Shown piece after piece: positions 34,015 to 43,108 of a stretch of DNA of 64,000 nt. The notes under the pieces were generated by a model that was not told the origin of the DNA, did no database searches, and was given only the letters and a program-made list of their open reading frames with translations. The translations under genes were made by a program, and so were the position numbers. The number at the start of each line of letters is the position of its first letter. Position 1 is the first letter of the stretch. The stretch is from RGIG7179 sp051893555. Lineage in GTDB: Bacteria > Bacillota > Clostridia > Peptostreptococcales > Anaerovoracaceae. The stretch lies in contig JBJFHL010000011.1 of assembly GCA_051893555.1 (NCBI GenBank), forward strand, positions 8,245-72,244, read 5' to 3'.

Positions 34015-34734
34015 TTATGCTTCAATCACCACTTCCCGGTGGTCACGGTCCAGCACGTAAGCAGTCACACTGCCTTCCGGCCCGCAGAGTTCCTCTTCAA
34101 TCCGCCTTTTCAATGCGGCCTGGGCTTCCAGCATCCGCGGCACATCTGCTTCCGACACCGTTTCGATGCACATGAACGCATTGACGGTCTCCTCCGTCAG
34201 CATGGTGCGTACCGATTCCCGCCAGTTGAAGCACCGGCAGATGGCGCCGGCATCATCCTTGTAGATGACTTCGCCTTCATAAGGCGGCTCACTTTTGTCG
34301 CTGCCATAGGTTACGAAATCCTCGCCGCCTTCCGCCACCGTCAGGCGCATATCGCCCTGAAAGGCGTCTATATTCTCGCCGCCCACGGGCACGCCGTACC
34401 GCAGAGAGACGCCGTTGTAAAGATCCACCAGCGGATTGATGCAACCGATCATGCCGCCTTTGGATACCCGTTTCAGCATGGCTTCAATGGAGCAGCGGGC
34501 GCCTTTTTTCGTGCGGAATTTGTAGAATGCATCCCGCCAGGTGCGGATCACGGGGTTGTCCGTAAACTCCGGATTGGTCACATACTGCATGGCGGCTCGC
34601 CCGGCTTCTTCCAGATATGCCGCATACTTGTCTTCCGTTTCCGGCTGATTGTGGATTCCCCGGCAGACCAGAACACCGATCTTCGCCTCCGGGAAAATTT
34701 CCAGAAAAGAGTCTTCCAGTTTGAATTTTTTCAT
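34015..34734 (-). CDS. B3/B4 domain protein (phenylalanyl-tRNA synthetase beta-like)
   Basis: This 239-residue protein resembles stand-alone B3/B4 domains, the editing domain of PheRS beta. Features include IGVLVCRGIHNQP near the N-terminus, WRDAFYKFRTKKGARCSIEA, and the middle INPLVDLYNGVSLRYGVPVGGENID, which is the most typical part. Such proteins may hydrolyse mischarged tRNA or bind free amino acids; the role is not settled. GGAGG precedes the ATG. Its 3' end touches the Rpn fragment. Confidence 0.82.
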   Translation of the reverse strand: MKKFKLEDSFLEIFPEAKIGVLVCRGIHNQPETEDKYAAYLEEAGRAAMQYVTNPEFTDNPVIRTWRDAFYKFRTKKGARCSIEAMLKRVSKGGMIGCINPLVDLYNGVSLRYGVPVGGENIDAFQGDMRLTVAEGGEDFVTYGSDKSEPPYEGEVIYKDDAGAICRCFNWRESVRTMLTEETVNAFMCIETVSEADVPRMLEAQAALKRRIEEELCGPEGSVTAYVLDRDHREVVIEA

Positions 34735-34759
34735 GTTTCATCCCCCTCCAGACATTTTT

Positions 34760-35692
34760 TCAGCAGTAGTACGCGGTCAGCAAGGATGCCGCGATGGGTA
34801 TGGTCACCAGGGACAGAATGGTCGTCAGCGTGACACCTTCTGCCATCAGCTTGCTGTTTTTTCCATATTTTTCTGCAAGTACCGCCGGAATGACAGCCGA
34901 TGGAAATACTGCAGAAAAGATGATGACGATCTTCACTTCATCATACAGCGGCAGCAGGTCTGTGAGGAAGAAGGTCACCAGCGGAATCCCGATCATCGCC
35001 ATCAGAGACGCCAGGATCAGCTGCCTGTTTTTCAGAATCGATCGGAAGCTGCTCTGCCCCAGCTGCAGGCCCACCACGATCATGGACAGGGGCACCGTCA
35101 CATCTCCCAGGGACCGGATCAGCGAATCCAGTATCTCCGGCGGCCGGATCCCGGCCACCAGCATCACCATGCCCAGCGCCATGGCACCCAATACAGGGCT
35201 CATCAGAGAGCGCGCCGCCTCCTTCAGCTGAAAGCCGTGTCCGGAATTCATCTGCATCACAGCGATGGAATAGAAATAGATATTCATGAAAATATTGTGG
35301 ATCACCAGCAGATACAGTACATCCCCGCCGAAGATTTCCTTCGTCACCGGGAATCCCATGAATCCGTTGTTCAGTGCCACCATCAGCACGATGAAGCACC
35401 CCCGGTCTTCCACCCTGGTCCGGATCAGCCGGGCGAAAATTCCAGCCAGAATGCTGGCGACGAGAATATAGCCCATTGCACCGCAGAACGCCTGTGCCGT
35501 GCTGATGATGGTCTCCCGTGTCAGCTCCTTCTCATACAGCGTATATAGCGAAAGGCAGGGAGTCGTCACCGTAAGAAGCAATGTGGTCAGATCGGTTCTT
35601 GCCTGATCGCCCAGCTTGCCGCTGCGGTACAGCAGAAACCCGACGCCTACCATCGCAAGAATCGAGAATACCTTTCCGAATATTATAAACAT
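34760..35692 (-). CDS. AEC-family (auxin efflux carrier-like) transporter
   Basis: This 310-residue protein is very hydrophobic with about ten membrane segments, as in bacterial AEC permeases (malate or malonate transporters and relatives). Typical segments are LPLYDEVKIVIIFSAVFPSA near the end and NNGFMGFPVTKEIFG in the middle. The substrate is unknown. AGAGGATG precedes the ATG. It begins 25 bases after the ABC exporter gene ends and leads into the B3/B4 gene. Confidence 0.85.
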   Translation of the reverse strand: MFIIFGKVFSILAMVGVGFLLYRSGKLGDQARTDLTTLLLTVTTPCLSLYTLYEKELTRETIISTAQAFCGAMGYILVASILAGIFARLIRTRVEDRGCFIVLMVALNNGFMGFPVTKEIFGGDVLYLLVIHNIFMNIYFYSIAVMQMNSGHGFQLKEAARSLMSPVLGAMALGMVMLVAGIRPPEILDSLIRSLGDVTVPLSMIVVGLQLGQSSFRSILKNRQLILASLMAMIGIPLVTFFLTDLLPLYDEVKIVIIFSAVFPSAVIPAVLAEKYGKNSKLMAEGVTLTTILSLVTIPIAASLLTAYYC

Positions 35693-35717
35693 GATGTCAT
35701 CCTCTTCTAAGCAAAAT

Positions 35718-37514
35718 CTATTCTTCCGGCTCTTGTTTCCGTTCCGCGTCTCCGGTTGTCTCAGGGGCTGCAGTCAGACTCTGGGTCCGGTATAGCTCCG
35801 CGTATTCGCCATGCAGCGCAATCAGTTCCTGATGGGTGCCTTCTTCCCGGATCTGCCCGTCTTCGATCAGCACAATCCGGTCTGCATCCTTGATGGTCGC
35901 CAGCCGGTGTGCAATCATGATGGTAGTTCTGCCTACCGACAGCTCATGGAAGGATTTTCGGATTTCTTCCTCCGTAATGCTGTCCAGTGCCGAAGTGGCC
36001 TCGTCCAGGATCAGGATGGAAGGATTCTTTAAAAAAATCCGGGCGATAGAAATTCTCTGTTTCTGGCCGCCGGACAGAAGGGTTCCCCGCTCACCGACGT
36101 ACGTATCGAAGCCTTCCGGCATGGCACAGATATCGTCATAGATCCGTGCACGCCTTGCCGCTTCCTTCACTTCCTCAAAGGTGGCATCCGGCCTGCCGTA
36201 ACGGATGTTTTCCAGAATGGTATCCGCGAACAGGAATACATCCTGCTGCACGATACCGATGCTGCTCCGCAGCGAGCTCTTGGTCACCTGACGGATATCT
36301 TTTCCGTCGATGGAAATGCTGCCCGCTTCCACATCATAAAACCGTGGGATCAGCTGACACAGCGTGCTCTTGCCGCCGCCGGAATGCCCTACGACGGCGA
36401 TACACTCGCCCGGTGCGATGTCCAGGGAAACATCCTTCAGCACATCGATGCCTTCCTTGTAGCCGAAGCTGACATGATCCATACAGATATGCCCCTGCAC
36501 CTCATCCAGAATCTCCGCATCCGGTGCATCCTGAACGCTTGGCTCGATGCACATGATTTCCACGAACCGGCGCAGCCCGGCGAAGCCGTTGATAAACAGT
36601 TCCGCGAAGTTGGCCAGCTTCCGTACCGGATTCACGAAGGTCGTGATATACATGGTAAAGGTCAGCAGATCGATATAGTTGAGACGGTCACCCATGATCA
36701 GGTATCCGCCGAAGGCAATGACCGCCACCTGCAGAACACAGATAAAGAATTCCAGCGACGCGTTGAACCGTCCCATGGCTTTATAGAATTCTTCCTTGGA
36801 TCCCTTGAATTTTTCATTGGAACGGTCAAACCGTTCATAATCCACCTGCTGATTGTCGAAGGCCTTGGATGTCTTCATGCCGGAGATGGTGGATTCAATA
36901 TCCGCATTGATATCGGCCATTTTCCGCTTCACCTGCACCGACGCATTCATCATGGCACGACGGCAGAGCATGACGGCAGCGATGAAAACAGGAATGATGA
37001 CCAGAACCACCAGAGCCAGCCGCCATTCCACGCTGAACATCACAACCAGTGCCCCTGCGATGGTCACGAAGGAAATCAGCAGATCCTCCGGTCCGTGGTG
37101 AGCCAGCTCCGTAATTTCAAACAGATCTCCCGTCAGCCGGTTCATCAGTTTGCCGGTCCGGTTCTGGTCGAAGAAGTCGAATTCCAGTTCCTGAAAATGC
37201 CGGTACAGGTCATTTCGAATGTCTGCCTCTACACGAATGCCGAAGGTATGCCCCAGGTAGGTGATGATATAGTGAAAGACCGCCCGCACGGCAAATGCGC
37301 CGGCCGCGATGGCCATCAGCAGGAAAAAGGTCGAATAGATCTTTTCCGGCAGCAGCTCATACATGCAGTACCGGCTGACCAGCGGAAAGAGCACATCGAT
37401 GGCTGCCACCAGAAAGGCGCAGGACATGTCCATAAGAAAGAGCTTCTTATGGGGTCCGAAATAGGACAGAAAGATCCGCAGAACAGGCTGATGATAATCT
37501 TTCTTCTTTTCCAT
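35718..37514 (-). CDS. ABC exporter, fused membrane and ATPase domains
   Basis: This 598-residue half-transporter has a six-helix membrane domain (about 1-330) and an ATPase domain (about 345-575). ATPase motifs: GHSGGGKSTL (Walker A), LLSGGQKQRISIAR (signature), SILILDEATSALD (Walker B) and IAHRLATIKDADRI (H loop). It probably works as a homodimer exporting lipids, drugs or peptides. The start overlaps the ridA stop by one base, showing coupling. No substrate gene is adjacent. Confidence 0.92.
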   Translation of the reverse strand: MEKKKDYHQPVLRIFLSYFGPHKKLFLMDMSCAFLVAAIDVLFPLVSRYCMYELLPEKIYSTFFLLMAIAAGAFAVRAVFHYIITYLGHTFGIRVEADIRNDLYRHFQELEFDFFDQNRTGKLMNRLTGDLFEITELAHHGPEDLLISFVTIAGALVVMFSVEWRLALVVLVIIPVFIAAVMLCRRAMMNASVQVKRKMADINADIESTISGMKTSKAFDNQQVDYERFDRSNEKFKGSKEEFYKAMGRFNASLEFFICVLQVAVIAFGGYLIMGDRLNYIDLLTFTMYITTFVNPVRKLANFAELFINGFAGLRRFVEIMCIEPSVQDAPDAEILDEVQGHICMDHVSFGYKEGIDVLKDVSLDIAPGECIAVVGHSGGGKSTLCQLIPRFYDVEAGSISIDGKDIRQVTKSSLRSSIGIVQQDVFLFADTILENIRYGRPDATFEEVKEAARRARIYDDICAMPEGFDTYVGERGTLLSGGQKQRISIARIFLKNPSILILDEATSALDSITEEEIRKSFHELSVGRTTIMIAHRLATIKDADRIVLIEDGQIREEGTHQELIALHGEYAELYRTQSLTAAPETTGDAERKQEPEE

Positions 37515-37891
37515 TACAGATACGCCACCGCTTCGATCTCAATCAGACCGCCTTTCGGGAGCTTGGCCACTTCCACTGCAGAGCGGGATGGAAATGCGCC
37601 TTCGAAATAGGAAGCATAGACTTCGTTCATGGCTGCAAAATCCCCCATATCCTGCAGGAAACAGGTGGTCTTGATGATTTTGTCCAGTCCGGATCCGGCT
37701 TCTTCCAGGACTGCCTTCAGGTTGGCGAAAACCTGATGGGTCTGCGCCTGCACGCCGCCTTCCACCAGATTGCCGGTGGCAGGATCCATACCCAGCTGCC
37801 CGGATGTGAAAACCAGATTGCCGATCACATTTGCCTGTGCGTATGGGCCGATGGCAGCCGGTGCTTTTTCTGTTGCTACTACTTTTCTCAT
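37514..37891 (-). CDS. ridA: RidA-family enamine/imine deaminase
   Basis: This protein of 125 residues hydrolyses reactive enamines and imines, such as 2-aminoacrylate, made by PLP enzymes. Motifs: APAAIGPYAQANVIGNLVFT at the N-terminus, QTHQVFANLKAVLEEAGSGL, and the catalytic-site FPSRSAVEVAKLPKGGLIEI near the end. AAGGAGG lies 8 bases before the ATG at 37891; a longer frame to 37972 is not supported. It is cotranscribed with the ABC exporter. Confidence 0.95.
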   Translation of the reverse strand: MRKVVATEKAPAAIGPYAQANVIGNLVFTSGQLGMDPATGNLVEGGVQAQTHQVFANLKAVLEEAGSGLDKIIKTTCFLQDMGDFAAMNEVYASYFEGAFPSRSAVEVAKLPKGGLIEIEAVAYL

Positions 37892-37998
37892 TTCGATTGC
37901 CTCCTTGTTTTTCTCTTTTTCCATGATTCTTATTTTAGCACGATGTATTCGCAAACTCCAGTTTTTTCGCAAAATCCATCTGCCGGATGTTTTCTGGT

Positions 37999-39420
37999 TC
38001 AGGCTGCCTTATGCTGCTCGTCCCAGATGTGCAGCCATTTTTCCCCTTTATACCGCCGCAGACAGATCAGCATACGGACAGTCCAGTCGATGGCCATCGG
38101 GATCCAGATACCCGCCAGCCCTACGCCAAATACCTTGATTGCAATGACTGCCAGCGTCAGCCGGACGATCCACATGCCGATGATGGAAATATAGAACGGC
38201 CACCGGGTATCCCCGCCGCCCTTCAGCACACCGCAGATCACATTGGCCACTGCCACGAAAGGCTCTGCAAACGCTTCGATCCGCAGCATTGCCGCGCCCA
38301 GTGAGATCACCGCCGTGTCCCGGATAAAGAGCCAGATCATCTGCGGTGCGAACAGGAACATGAGCACTGCACTGAGGATCATGACGCCGACGCCATAACG
38401 GATACAGATCCCGGCGTAATTCTTCGCCATCTCTTTTTCGCCGGCGCCGATGGACTGTGCCACCAGGGTGGTAGCCGCCACACTGAAGCCAAAACACGGC
38501 ATGTAGCAGATGGATTCTGCGGTGGTCGCCAGCTGATGTGCTGCCAGTACAGCACTTCCCATGCCGGTGACCAGAGCCGTGATGACCATCTGGCCAGCGG
38601 ACAGTGTCACCCGCTCAAATGCCGCAGGCAGACCCAGACGGACGATCTGTCCCAGGATCTCCTTGTCCGGCTTCAGAGATTTGGCTCCCGCAACATGGAC
38701 GATGCTCTTTCGGCTCAGCAGGTGACGCAGCGTCAGCAAACCGGCAATGAAAAACGCCAGCGCGGTACCCAGTGCTGCACCGCCTACCCCCATGCCGGCA
38801 CCCCAGATTTTGAGAGAAAATCCAAACAGGCTGACCGTTCTGGTTTCATAGATAAAGAAAAAGTTTCCGATGATATTGACGATGTTGCTGAGTATGTTAT
38901 AAAACATGGGCGTTCTGGTATCTCCCGCCCCGCGGATGATGGCACAGCCCACGGCCAGCAGAACCTGAAACGGGAATGCGGCTGCGACAATGCGCATGTA
39001 CTGCTCTGCCGGAGCCAGCAGCGCTTCCTCCGCCCCCATCCACCGGGGCAGGTTGTGCGCCAGGATCAGTTCGCCGATGAGCAGCACTGCCCCGCCAAGC
39101 AGAATCATGGCAAGGATGGACTGCATGAGAATTGCCTGGGCTTGCTCCAGCTTTTTCTCTCCGATTTTCGTAGCCACCAGTACGGATGCTCCTACACCAA
39201 GTCCTGCCATCAGCCCCTGAATCAGCCAGATGACCGAGGTATTTACGGCAATGGCTGCGGTGGCATTGACACCGACACTGCCCACCATGGCTGCATCCAC
39301 ATAGGTTACGACGGTCAGCAGCAGCTGCTCCACGATGGTGGGCCAGGCAAGCGCCCAGACAATCTTATTGGGTGATTTGGTTTTGTCCAGTAAATCCAGT
39401 TCCTTCTTTTCTTTCTTCAT
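37999..39420 (-). CDS. MATE-family efflux transporter
   Basis: This 473-residue protein has two halves of six membrane segments, as in MATE exporters (NorM/DinF). Family parts: WPTIVEQLLLTVVTYVDAAM near the N-terminus and FPFQVLLAVGCAIIRGAGDT in the first half, with AFAEPFVAVANVICGVLKGG in the second. It exports cationic drugs or metabolites using Na+ or H+. Its 5' end overlaps the end of the dapF-aroK fusion by 56 bases in another frame, and the ribosome site (AAAGGA) is only a few bases from the ATG. The start is therefore less certain. Confidence 0.88.
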   Translation of the reverse strand: MKKEKKELDLLDKTKSPNKIVWALAWPTIVEQLLLTVVTYVDAAMVGSVGVNATAAIAVNTSVIWLIQGLMAGLGVGASVLVATKIGEKKLEQAQAILMQSILAMILLGGAVLLIGELILAHNLPRWMGAEEALLAPAEQYMRIVAAAFPFQVLLAVGCAIIRGAGDTRTPMFYNILSNIVNIIGNFFFIYETRTVSLFGFSLKIWGAGMGVGGAALGTALAFFIAGLLTLRHLLSRKSIVHVAGAKSLKPDKEILGQIVRLGLPAAFERVTLSAGQMVITALVTGMGSAVLAAHQLATTAESICYMPCFGFSVAATTLVAQSIGAGEKEMAKNYAGICIRYGVGVMILSAVLMFLFAPQMIWLFIRDTAVISLGAAMLRIEAFAEPFVAVANVICGVLKGGGDTRWPFYISIIGMWIVRLTLAVIAIKVFGVGLAGIWIPMAIDWTVRMLICLRRYKGEKWLHIWDEQHKAA

Positions 39421-40789
39421 ATTCCTTTACAGCCTCTACGATATTTGCTACCGTTTCTTCCAGCGTATTCCCTTCCGTATCGATGCGAATATCCGCATAT
39501 TTTTCGTACAGCGGCATCCGCTCGTTGTATAAATCAGCGATGGTCTGCCCTTCTGCCAGTGTGACCCCTCTGGTGGCCAGGTTGGTCAGACGACGCTGGA
39601 TTTCCGGAAGCGGAACGTGCAGATAAACCACGACACCCTTCTCTCTCAGATGGGCCATGGCCTGCGGGTAGTAGATGGCGCTTCCGCCGGGTGCAATCAC
39701 TGCGTTCTCTGCATCGATTCCGCACAGAACCTGATTTTCAATCTTGCGGAAGGCTTCGTTTCCATCCTGATCGATGATCTCCTGCAGCCCCCGTCCTGTT
39801 ATGGTCTGGATCACCAGGTCCCCGTCAATGAAGTCCTTCTGCAGGATCTTCGCCACGACAACGCCGGTGGTGGACTTCCCGGCTCCGGCCATGCCGATCA
39901 GTATGATGTTGTTGCGCTGCGCTGTGCTTTCTTCCTCCGGGCACAGCAATTCTTCTCCTGCTTCCCCCTCTGCCGCCACGCAGGTCGGTCCGGTGAGATA
40001 CAGTTTCTTTTCTCCGTCCGCTTCCTCGATATCGATGCGAAGCAGTCCGCCCGGCACGCGGACCTGTACATTCCTTCCGCTGACCAGGCCTTCCTCATAA
40101 AGAGCAGAAACCACTGATCCTGTACCGGTTCCGCAGGCAAAAGTAAAGTCCTCGACTCCCCGCTCGTAGGTCAGTTCCACCAGCTGGTCTTCTCCGGTAA
40201 TATCAAAAAAGTTTACATTGGCACCCTTCGGAAAGGCTTCGTGATATCGAAGTGTGCGGCCCAGGGCAAACAGGTTCCGGCGTTTTTCCGTATCGTCCAG
40301 CCAGCTGTGCGAAAGTCCCGGAATGCGCACCACCGCGTGCGGAATTCCCGGATCTCCCAGTTCCACATAAGTACAGTTCCATTCCTTTCCCTCCGCGAAA
40401 AGCTGCATATTCTGCTTCATCACGGTCACCGGATTCAGCTGGACTTTGTATCGGCTCTCTGTCTGCCGCCATCCGGTCACCATGCCGGCTGTGGTCTCAA
40501 TCTGCTGCACCTCTCCCGCAAGGCCCTTGTCATATCCGTACCGGGCAATGCAACGGGCTCCGTTGCCGCACATTTCTCCCAGGCTTCCGTCGGAATTATA
40601 GAAAATCATCTGATAGTCGCCGCCGGCAGACGCTTTTTCCACAACCATAAAGCCATCTGCACCGATGCCGAACCTGCGGTGGCAAAGCTTCCTTGCCAGC
40701 GCAGGAAAACGCTCCGGTGGAATGCCCTCATTTATATTATTGACAATGATGAAATCATTGCCTGCACCGTTCATCTTGGTAAATTTCAT
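39365..40789 (-). CDS. dapF-aroK: Fusion of diaminopimelate epimerase and shikimate kinase
   Basis: This protein of 474 residues joins two full enzymes. Residues 1 to about 282 are DapF, which makes meso-DAP for wall and lysine synthesis. Both catalytic cysteines are present, in GEMCGNGARC and FACGTGTGS. After a Glu-rich linker, residues from about 293 are a shikimate kinase: Walker A IGMAGAGKST, DGD for the DxD metal site, FRKIE (shikimate-binding Arg), APGGSAIYY, RGVT and RMPLYEKYAD. The kinase phosphorylates shikimate in aromatic synthesis. GAGGAAAAGGC precedes the ATG. The two pathways are otherwise unlinked, so the fusion is unusual. Confidence 0.88.
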   Translation of the reverse strand: MKFTKMNGAGNDFIIVNNINEGIPPERFPALARKLCHRRFGIGADGFMVVEKASAGGDYQMIFYNSDGSLGEMCGNGARCIARYGYDKGLAGEVQQIETTAGMVTGWRQTESRYKVQLNPVTVMKQNMQLFAEGKEWNCTYVELGDPGIPHAVVRIPGLSHSWLDDTEKRRNLFALGRTLRYHEAFPKGANVNFFDITGEDQLVELTYERGVEDFTFACGTGTGSVVSALYEEGLVSGRNVQVRVPGGLLRIDIEEADGEKKLYLTGPTCVAAEGEAGEELLCPEEESTAQRNNIILIGMAGAGKSTTGVVVAKILQKDFIDGDLVIQTITGRGLQEIIDQDGNEAFRKIENQVLCGIDAENAVIAPGGSAIYYPQAMAHLREKGVVVYLHVPLPEIQRRLTNLATRGVTLAEGQTIADLYNERMPLYEKYADIRIDTEGNTLEETVANIVEAVKEYEERKEGTGFTGQNQITQ

Positions 40790-40821
40790 TGCCTTTTCCT
40801 CCCTCTTTTGATTTATGACAA

Positions 40822-40880
40822 TGTATGCAGGCATACAGGCCTACGTTCCTACTATAACGCAGATGACCGCGGAGAATCAA
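40822..40880 (-). promoter_or_regulatory. Promoter and dyad before dapF-aroK
   Basis: On the minus strand TTGATT (40880-40875), 18 bases, TATAGT (40856-40851). Just downstream TGTATGC-AG-GCATACA (40822-40837) is a 7-base-arm dyad at the expected start of the transcript, a possible repressor site. Confidence 0.55.
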
Positions 40881-40931
40881 GGGCTTTCCGAAGATATTTC
40901 CGGATATCTTTCTGTATTTTTTTCCGCCTCC

Positions 40932-40974
40932 AAAAACGGCCGCATGCGGACAATCGGTGTCGACTGTCCGCATG
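40932..40974 (-). terminator. Terminator of the peptidase operon
   Basis: CATGCGGACA (40943-40952) pairs with TGTCCGCATG (40965-40974). On the minus strand the stem is followed, after a short GC stretch, by five T. Confidence 0.75.
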
Positions 40975-41001
40975 TCCGGCGTTTTCCTTCTTTTATTCTA
41001 C

Positions 41002-41805
41002 CTATCCCATGATAAACTCTCGCATCACATTGAGTTCCGTCGGTGTTTTCGCCACATAGCGAACGGTGAACTCATCCAGCTTTTCTACCTTCGGATGAAC
41101 CTGGGCAGAGCGCACCTGCTGATGACGGCACAGGCACACATCCATCACGAATTCCTCCGGCAGCTGCGGAACCGGAACCTCCGTCTGCAGCGCTCTGGCA
41201 ACGCCTTCTTTGATCATCTGACAGGCGTCATCCGGATGCACATTGAACGTGGAATTGCCGCGGCAGTCCTTCACCGCCACTGTGGTAATCTGCGGCACCT
41301 CTTCCTTCGCCATGCGGCAGATTTCTGCGTCCCCACTGATGAAGATCGGCGCTACACCCTGCTGTGCCGCGTACAGGGTGTTCAGGGTGAATTCGGAAGC
41401 CAGTTTTCCATTGATCTTCAGCCATTTAATCAGGTCATACTCTACCGTGTGAGCCAGCGGGCTTGCGTTGCTTCCTGCCGGTGCGTGATACCCGATATAG
41501 ATCACACCCGCATACTTTTCATCCAGGCCAGCCAGCATGGAACCCGGGTGGCATGCCCAGCCGCGCATCAGCTTCACGCCCCGCGGCAGCATTCTGTGAT
41601 TGATATTTCTGGCATTGTCATGGCCGTCACGTACCACCACATCATGGCCTGCTTCCAGAATGGCTTCACATGCCGCAGCAACTTCCCGCGTCATCTGCTC
41701 GCAGGCTGCTTCATAGCCATCGCCGCCGGGAACGGTCTCGCACCAGTCCGTCACATCGGTGATTCCCTCAATATCTGCACTGATAAAATACGTTTTCTTC
41801 TGCAT
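41002..41805 (-). CDS. M55-family D-aminopeptidase (DppA-like)
   Basis: This protein of 267 residues belongs to the M55 zinc peptidases, decameric D-aminopeptidases such as Bacillus DppA. Motifs: YFISADIEGITDVTDW at the N-terminus (metal Asp and Glu), VVVRDGHDNARNIN, the HPGSMLAGLD region and YIGYHAPAGSNASPLAHT with His ligands. It releases N-terminal D-amino acids from short peptides. The ATG at 41805 follows GGGGGTG. It is 13 bases after the P1 peptidase gene, so both are read from the sigma-54 promoter. It may break down D-residue peptides, for example from cell walls. Confidence 0.9.
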   Translation of the reverse strand: MQKKTYFISADIEGITDVTDWCETVPGGDGYEAACEQMTREVAAACEAILEAGHDVVVRDGHDNARNINHRMLPRGVKLMRGWACHPGSMLAGLDEKYAGVIYIGYHAPAGSNASPLAHTVEYDLIKWLKINGKLASEFTLNTLYAAQQGVAPIFISGDAEICRMAKEEVPQITTVAVKDCRGNSTFNVHPDDACQMIKEGVARALQTEVPVPQLPEEFVMDVCLCRHQQVRSAQVHPKVEKLDEFTVRYVAKTPTELNVMREFIMG

Positions 41806-41818
41806 AGGACACCCCCGC

Positions 41819-42859
41819 TTATTCTTCACCGTAAATACTGATAAAATCCTGCAGACCCAGCATTCTTCTGCCCCGAATGCCTTCCATGGTCGGTGCATGC
41901 CACAGTGAGCTTATGATGGCTTCTTCCACGGCCTCCACCGCTGCTTCAAATACCATGTCGATATTTTCATCAAAGAACATTTTCATGTCCAGAATGTTTT
42001 TCGCATTGTAGTGCTTCATCCGGTTTGCAGTGGTAAAGGTAATGGCAATATCACCGCTGCCGTCTCCGCAATAGGAGCCCACTCTTCCCAGAGAGATCAT
42101 CGCCCGTTTGGATACGCGCTTCAGCTGCCGTTCGCTGAGAGGAATATCCGTCGCAATCAGCATAATGATGGATCCCTGGTCTTTCTTCGGGAACTGGTTA
42201 TATTTCGATGTGTCATAATGCTTCCCGCCGATGACAAGATTGCCCGGCGCACCGAAATTGGACATGACCAGAGCGCCTATGGTGTAATCCTTTTCATCCA
42301 CCTTCACGATTCTGGAAGCGGAACCGATGCCGCCCTTCAGTCCCAGGCAGACCATGCCGGTTCCTCCGCCGACAGCGCCCTCCTCAAAATCCACATCGGC
42401 ACGCTGTAAGGCTTCCTCCACGTTTTCCTCTGTGACATGAAGTCCCCGTATATCATTCATACGTCCGTCATTGCATTCAGTAATGATGCAGTTGACCGTG
42501 CCGGTGGATACGCCGATATCTTCATTCTGCCGCAGCATATATTTCGTAAGGGCATTCCACGCGGTACCGATGCTCAGCGTATTCGTCAGAATGATCGGTG
42601 TTTCGATGGTTCCCAGTTCATCCAGCTGAAGCAGGCCAATGCTCTTCCCGAAACCATTGATGACGGAAACGCCTGCCATCACCTTGTCCTGAAAGATATT
42701 TCCTTCATGGGGCAGAACGGCCGTTACACCGGTATGAATATCTCCGTCATTTACCGTTACATTTCCTACTTTCACCCCCGGAACATCCGTAATCAGATTC
42801 CGGGAACCATGTTTCCATTTGGAGTGAAGATCCAATTTACAATTATCTGGTAATCCCAT
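41819..42859 (-). CDS. P1-family aminopeptidase (DmpA/BapA-like)
   Basis: This 346-residue protein matches the self-processing P1 peptidases (DmpA, L-aminopeptidase/D-esterase; BapA, beta-peptidyl aminopeptidase). Family parts: LITDVPGVKVGNVTV and TGVTAVLPH near the N-terminus, GAVGGGTGMVCLGLKGGIGS (after which the family matures), and YTIGALVMSNFGAPGNLVIG. The enzymes are made as a chain that cuts itself in two. AAAGGAAGG precedes the ATG. It is the first gene after a strong sigma-54 promoter and pairs with the M55 peptidase. Confidence 0.9.
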   Translation of the reverse strand: MGLPDNCKLDLHSKWKHGSRNLITDVPGVKVGNVTVNDGDIHTGVTAVLPHEGNIFQDKVMAGVSVINGFGKSIGLLQLDELGTIETPIILTNTLSIGTAWNALTKYMLRQNEDIGVSTGTVNCIITECNDGRMNDIRGLHVTEENVEEALQRADVDFEEGAVGGGTGMVCLGLKGGIGSASRIVKVDEKDYTIGALVMSNFGAPGNLVIGGKHYDTSKYNQFPKKDQGSIIMLIATDIPLSERQLKRVSKRAMISLGRVGSYCGDGSGDIAITFTTANRMKHYNAKNILDMKMFFDENIDMVFEAAVEAVEEAIISSLWHAPTMEGIRGRRMLGLQDFISIYGEE

Positions 42860-42927
42860 GCTGCCAACCTTCCTTTCAATTTAATGTATATTAATGTAGA
42901 ACACTCATTCATATATTTATTAATTAT

Positions 42928-42945
42928 TGCAACTATCATGCCAAC
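42928..42945 (-). promoter_or_regulatory. Sigma-54 promoter of the peptidase operon
   Basis: On the minus strand TTGGCATG-ATAG-TTGCA fits the -24/-12 consensus TGGCAC-N5-TTGC, with GG and GC ten bases apart. The leader to the P1 peptidase ATG is about 57 bases. Confidence 0.85.
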
Positions 42946-43057
42946 GGTTTGTTGCCTGAACAGGAATGATTTCCCTGAAAATAGCAGCTTTGCAGGAAAT
43001 GGAAGTCCGGGATGTACCGCATTATTATAAATCTATATCCCATTTAATCCGTTTTTC

Positions 43058-43086
43058 TTGTTTTTTTCACCGTACTATGTTAAAAT
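43058..43086 (+). promoter_or_regulatory. Sigma-70-type promoter of the sigma-54 activator gene
   Basis: TTGTTT (43058-43063), 17 bases, TAAAAT (43081-43086), about 22 bases before the ATG. It faces away from the peptidase promoter. Confidence 0.6.
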
Positions 43087-43108
43087 ATGTGTGGAAGGAG
43101 GCAAGAAA

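Noticed and set aside
33651..34025. A separate small gene of 124 codons
   Set aside because: It is a truncated duplicate of the Rpn C-terminus; the first seven residues are unrelated read-in and the nuclease core is missing.
36384..37610. Open frame of 408 codons on the plus strand
   Set aside because: It is antisense to the ABC exporter, with a His-, Gln- and Asp-rich mix typical of such shadows.
39365..39420. Frameshift between the MATE and dapF-aroK genes
   Set aside because: Both frames are intact and complete; the 56-base overlap is a true gene overlap, though the MATE start is uncertain.
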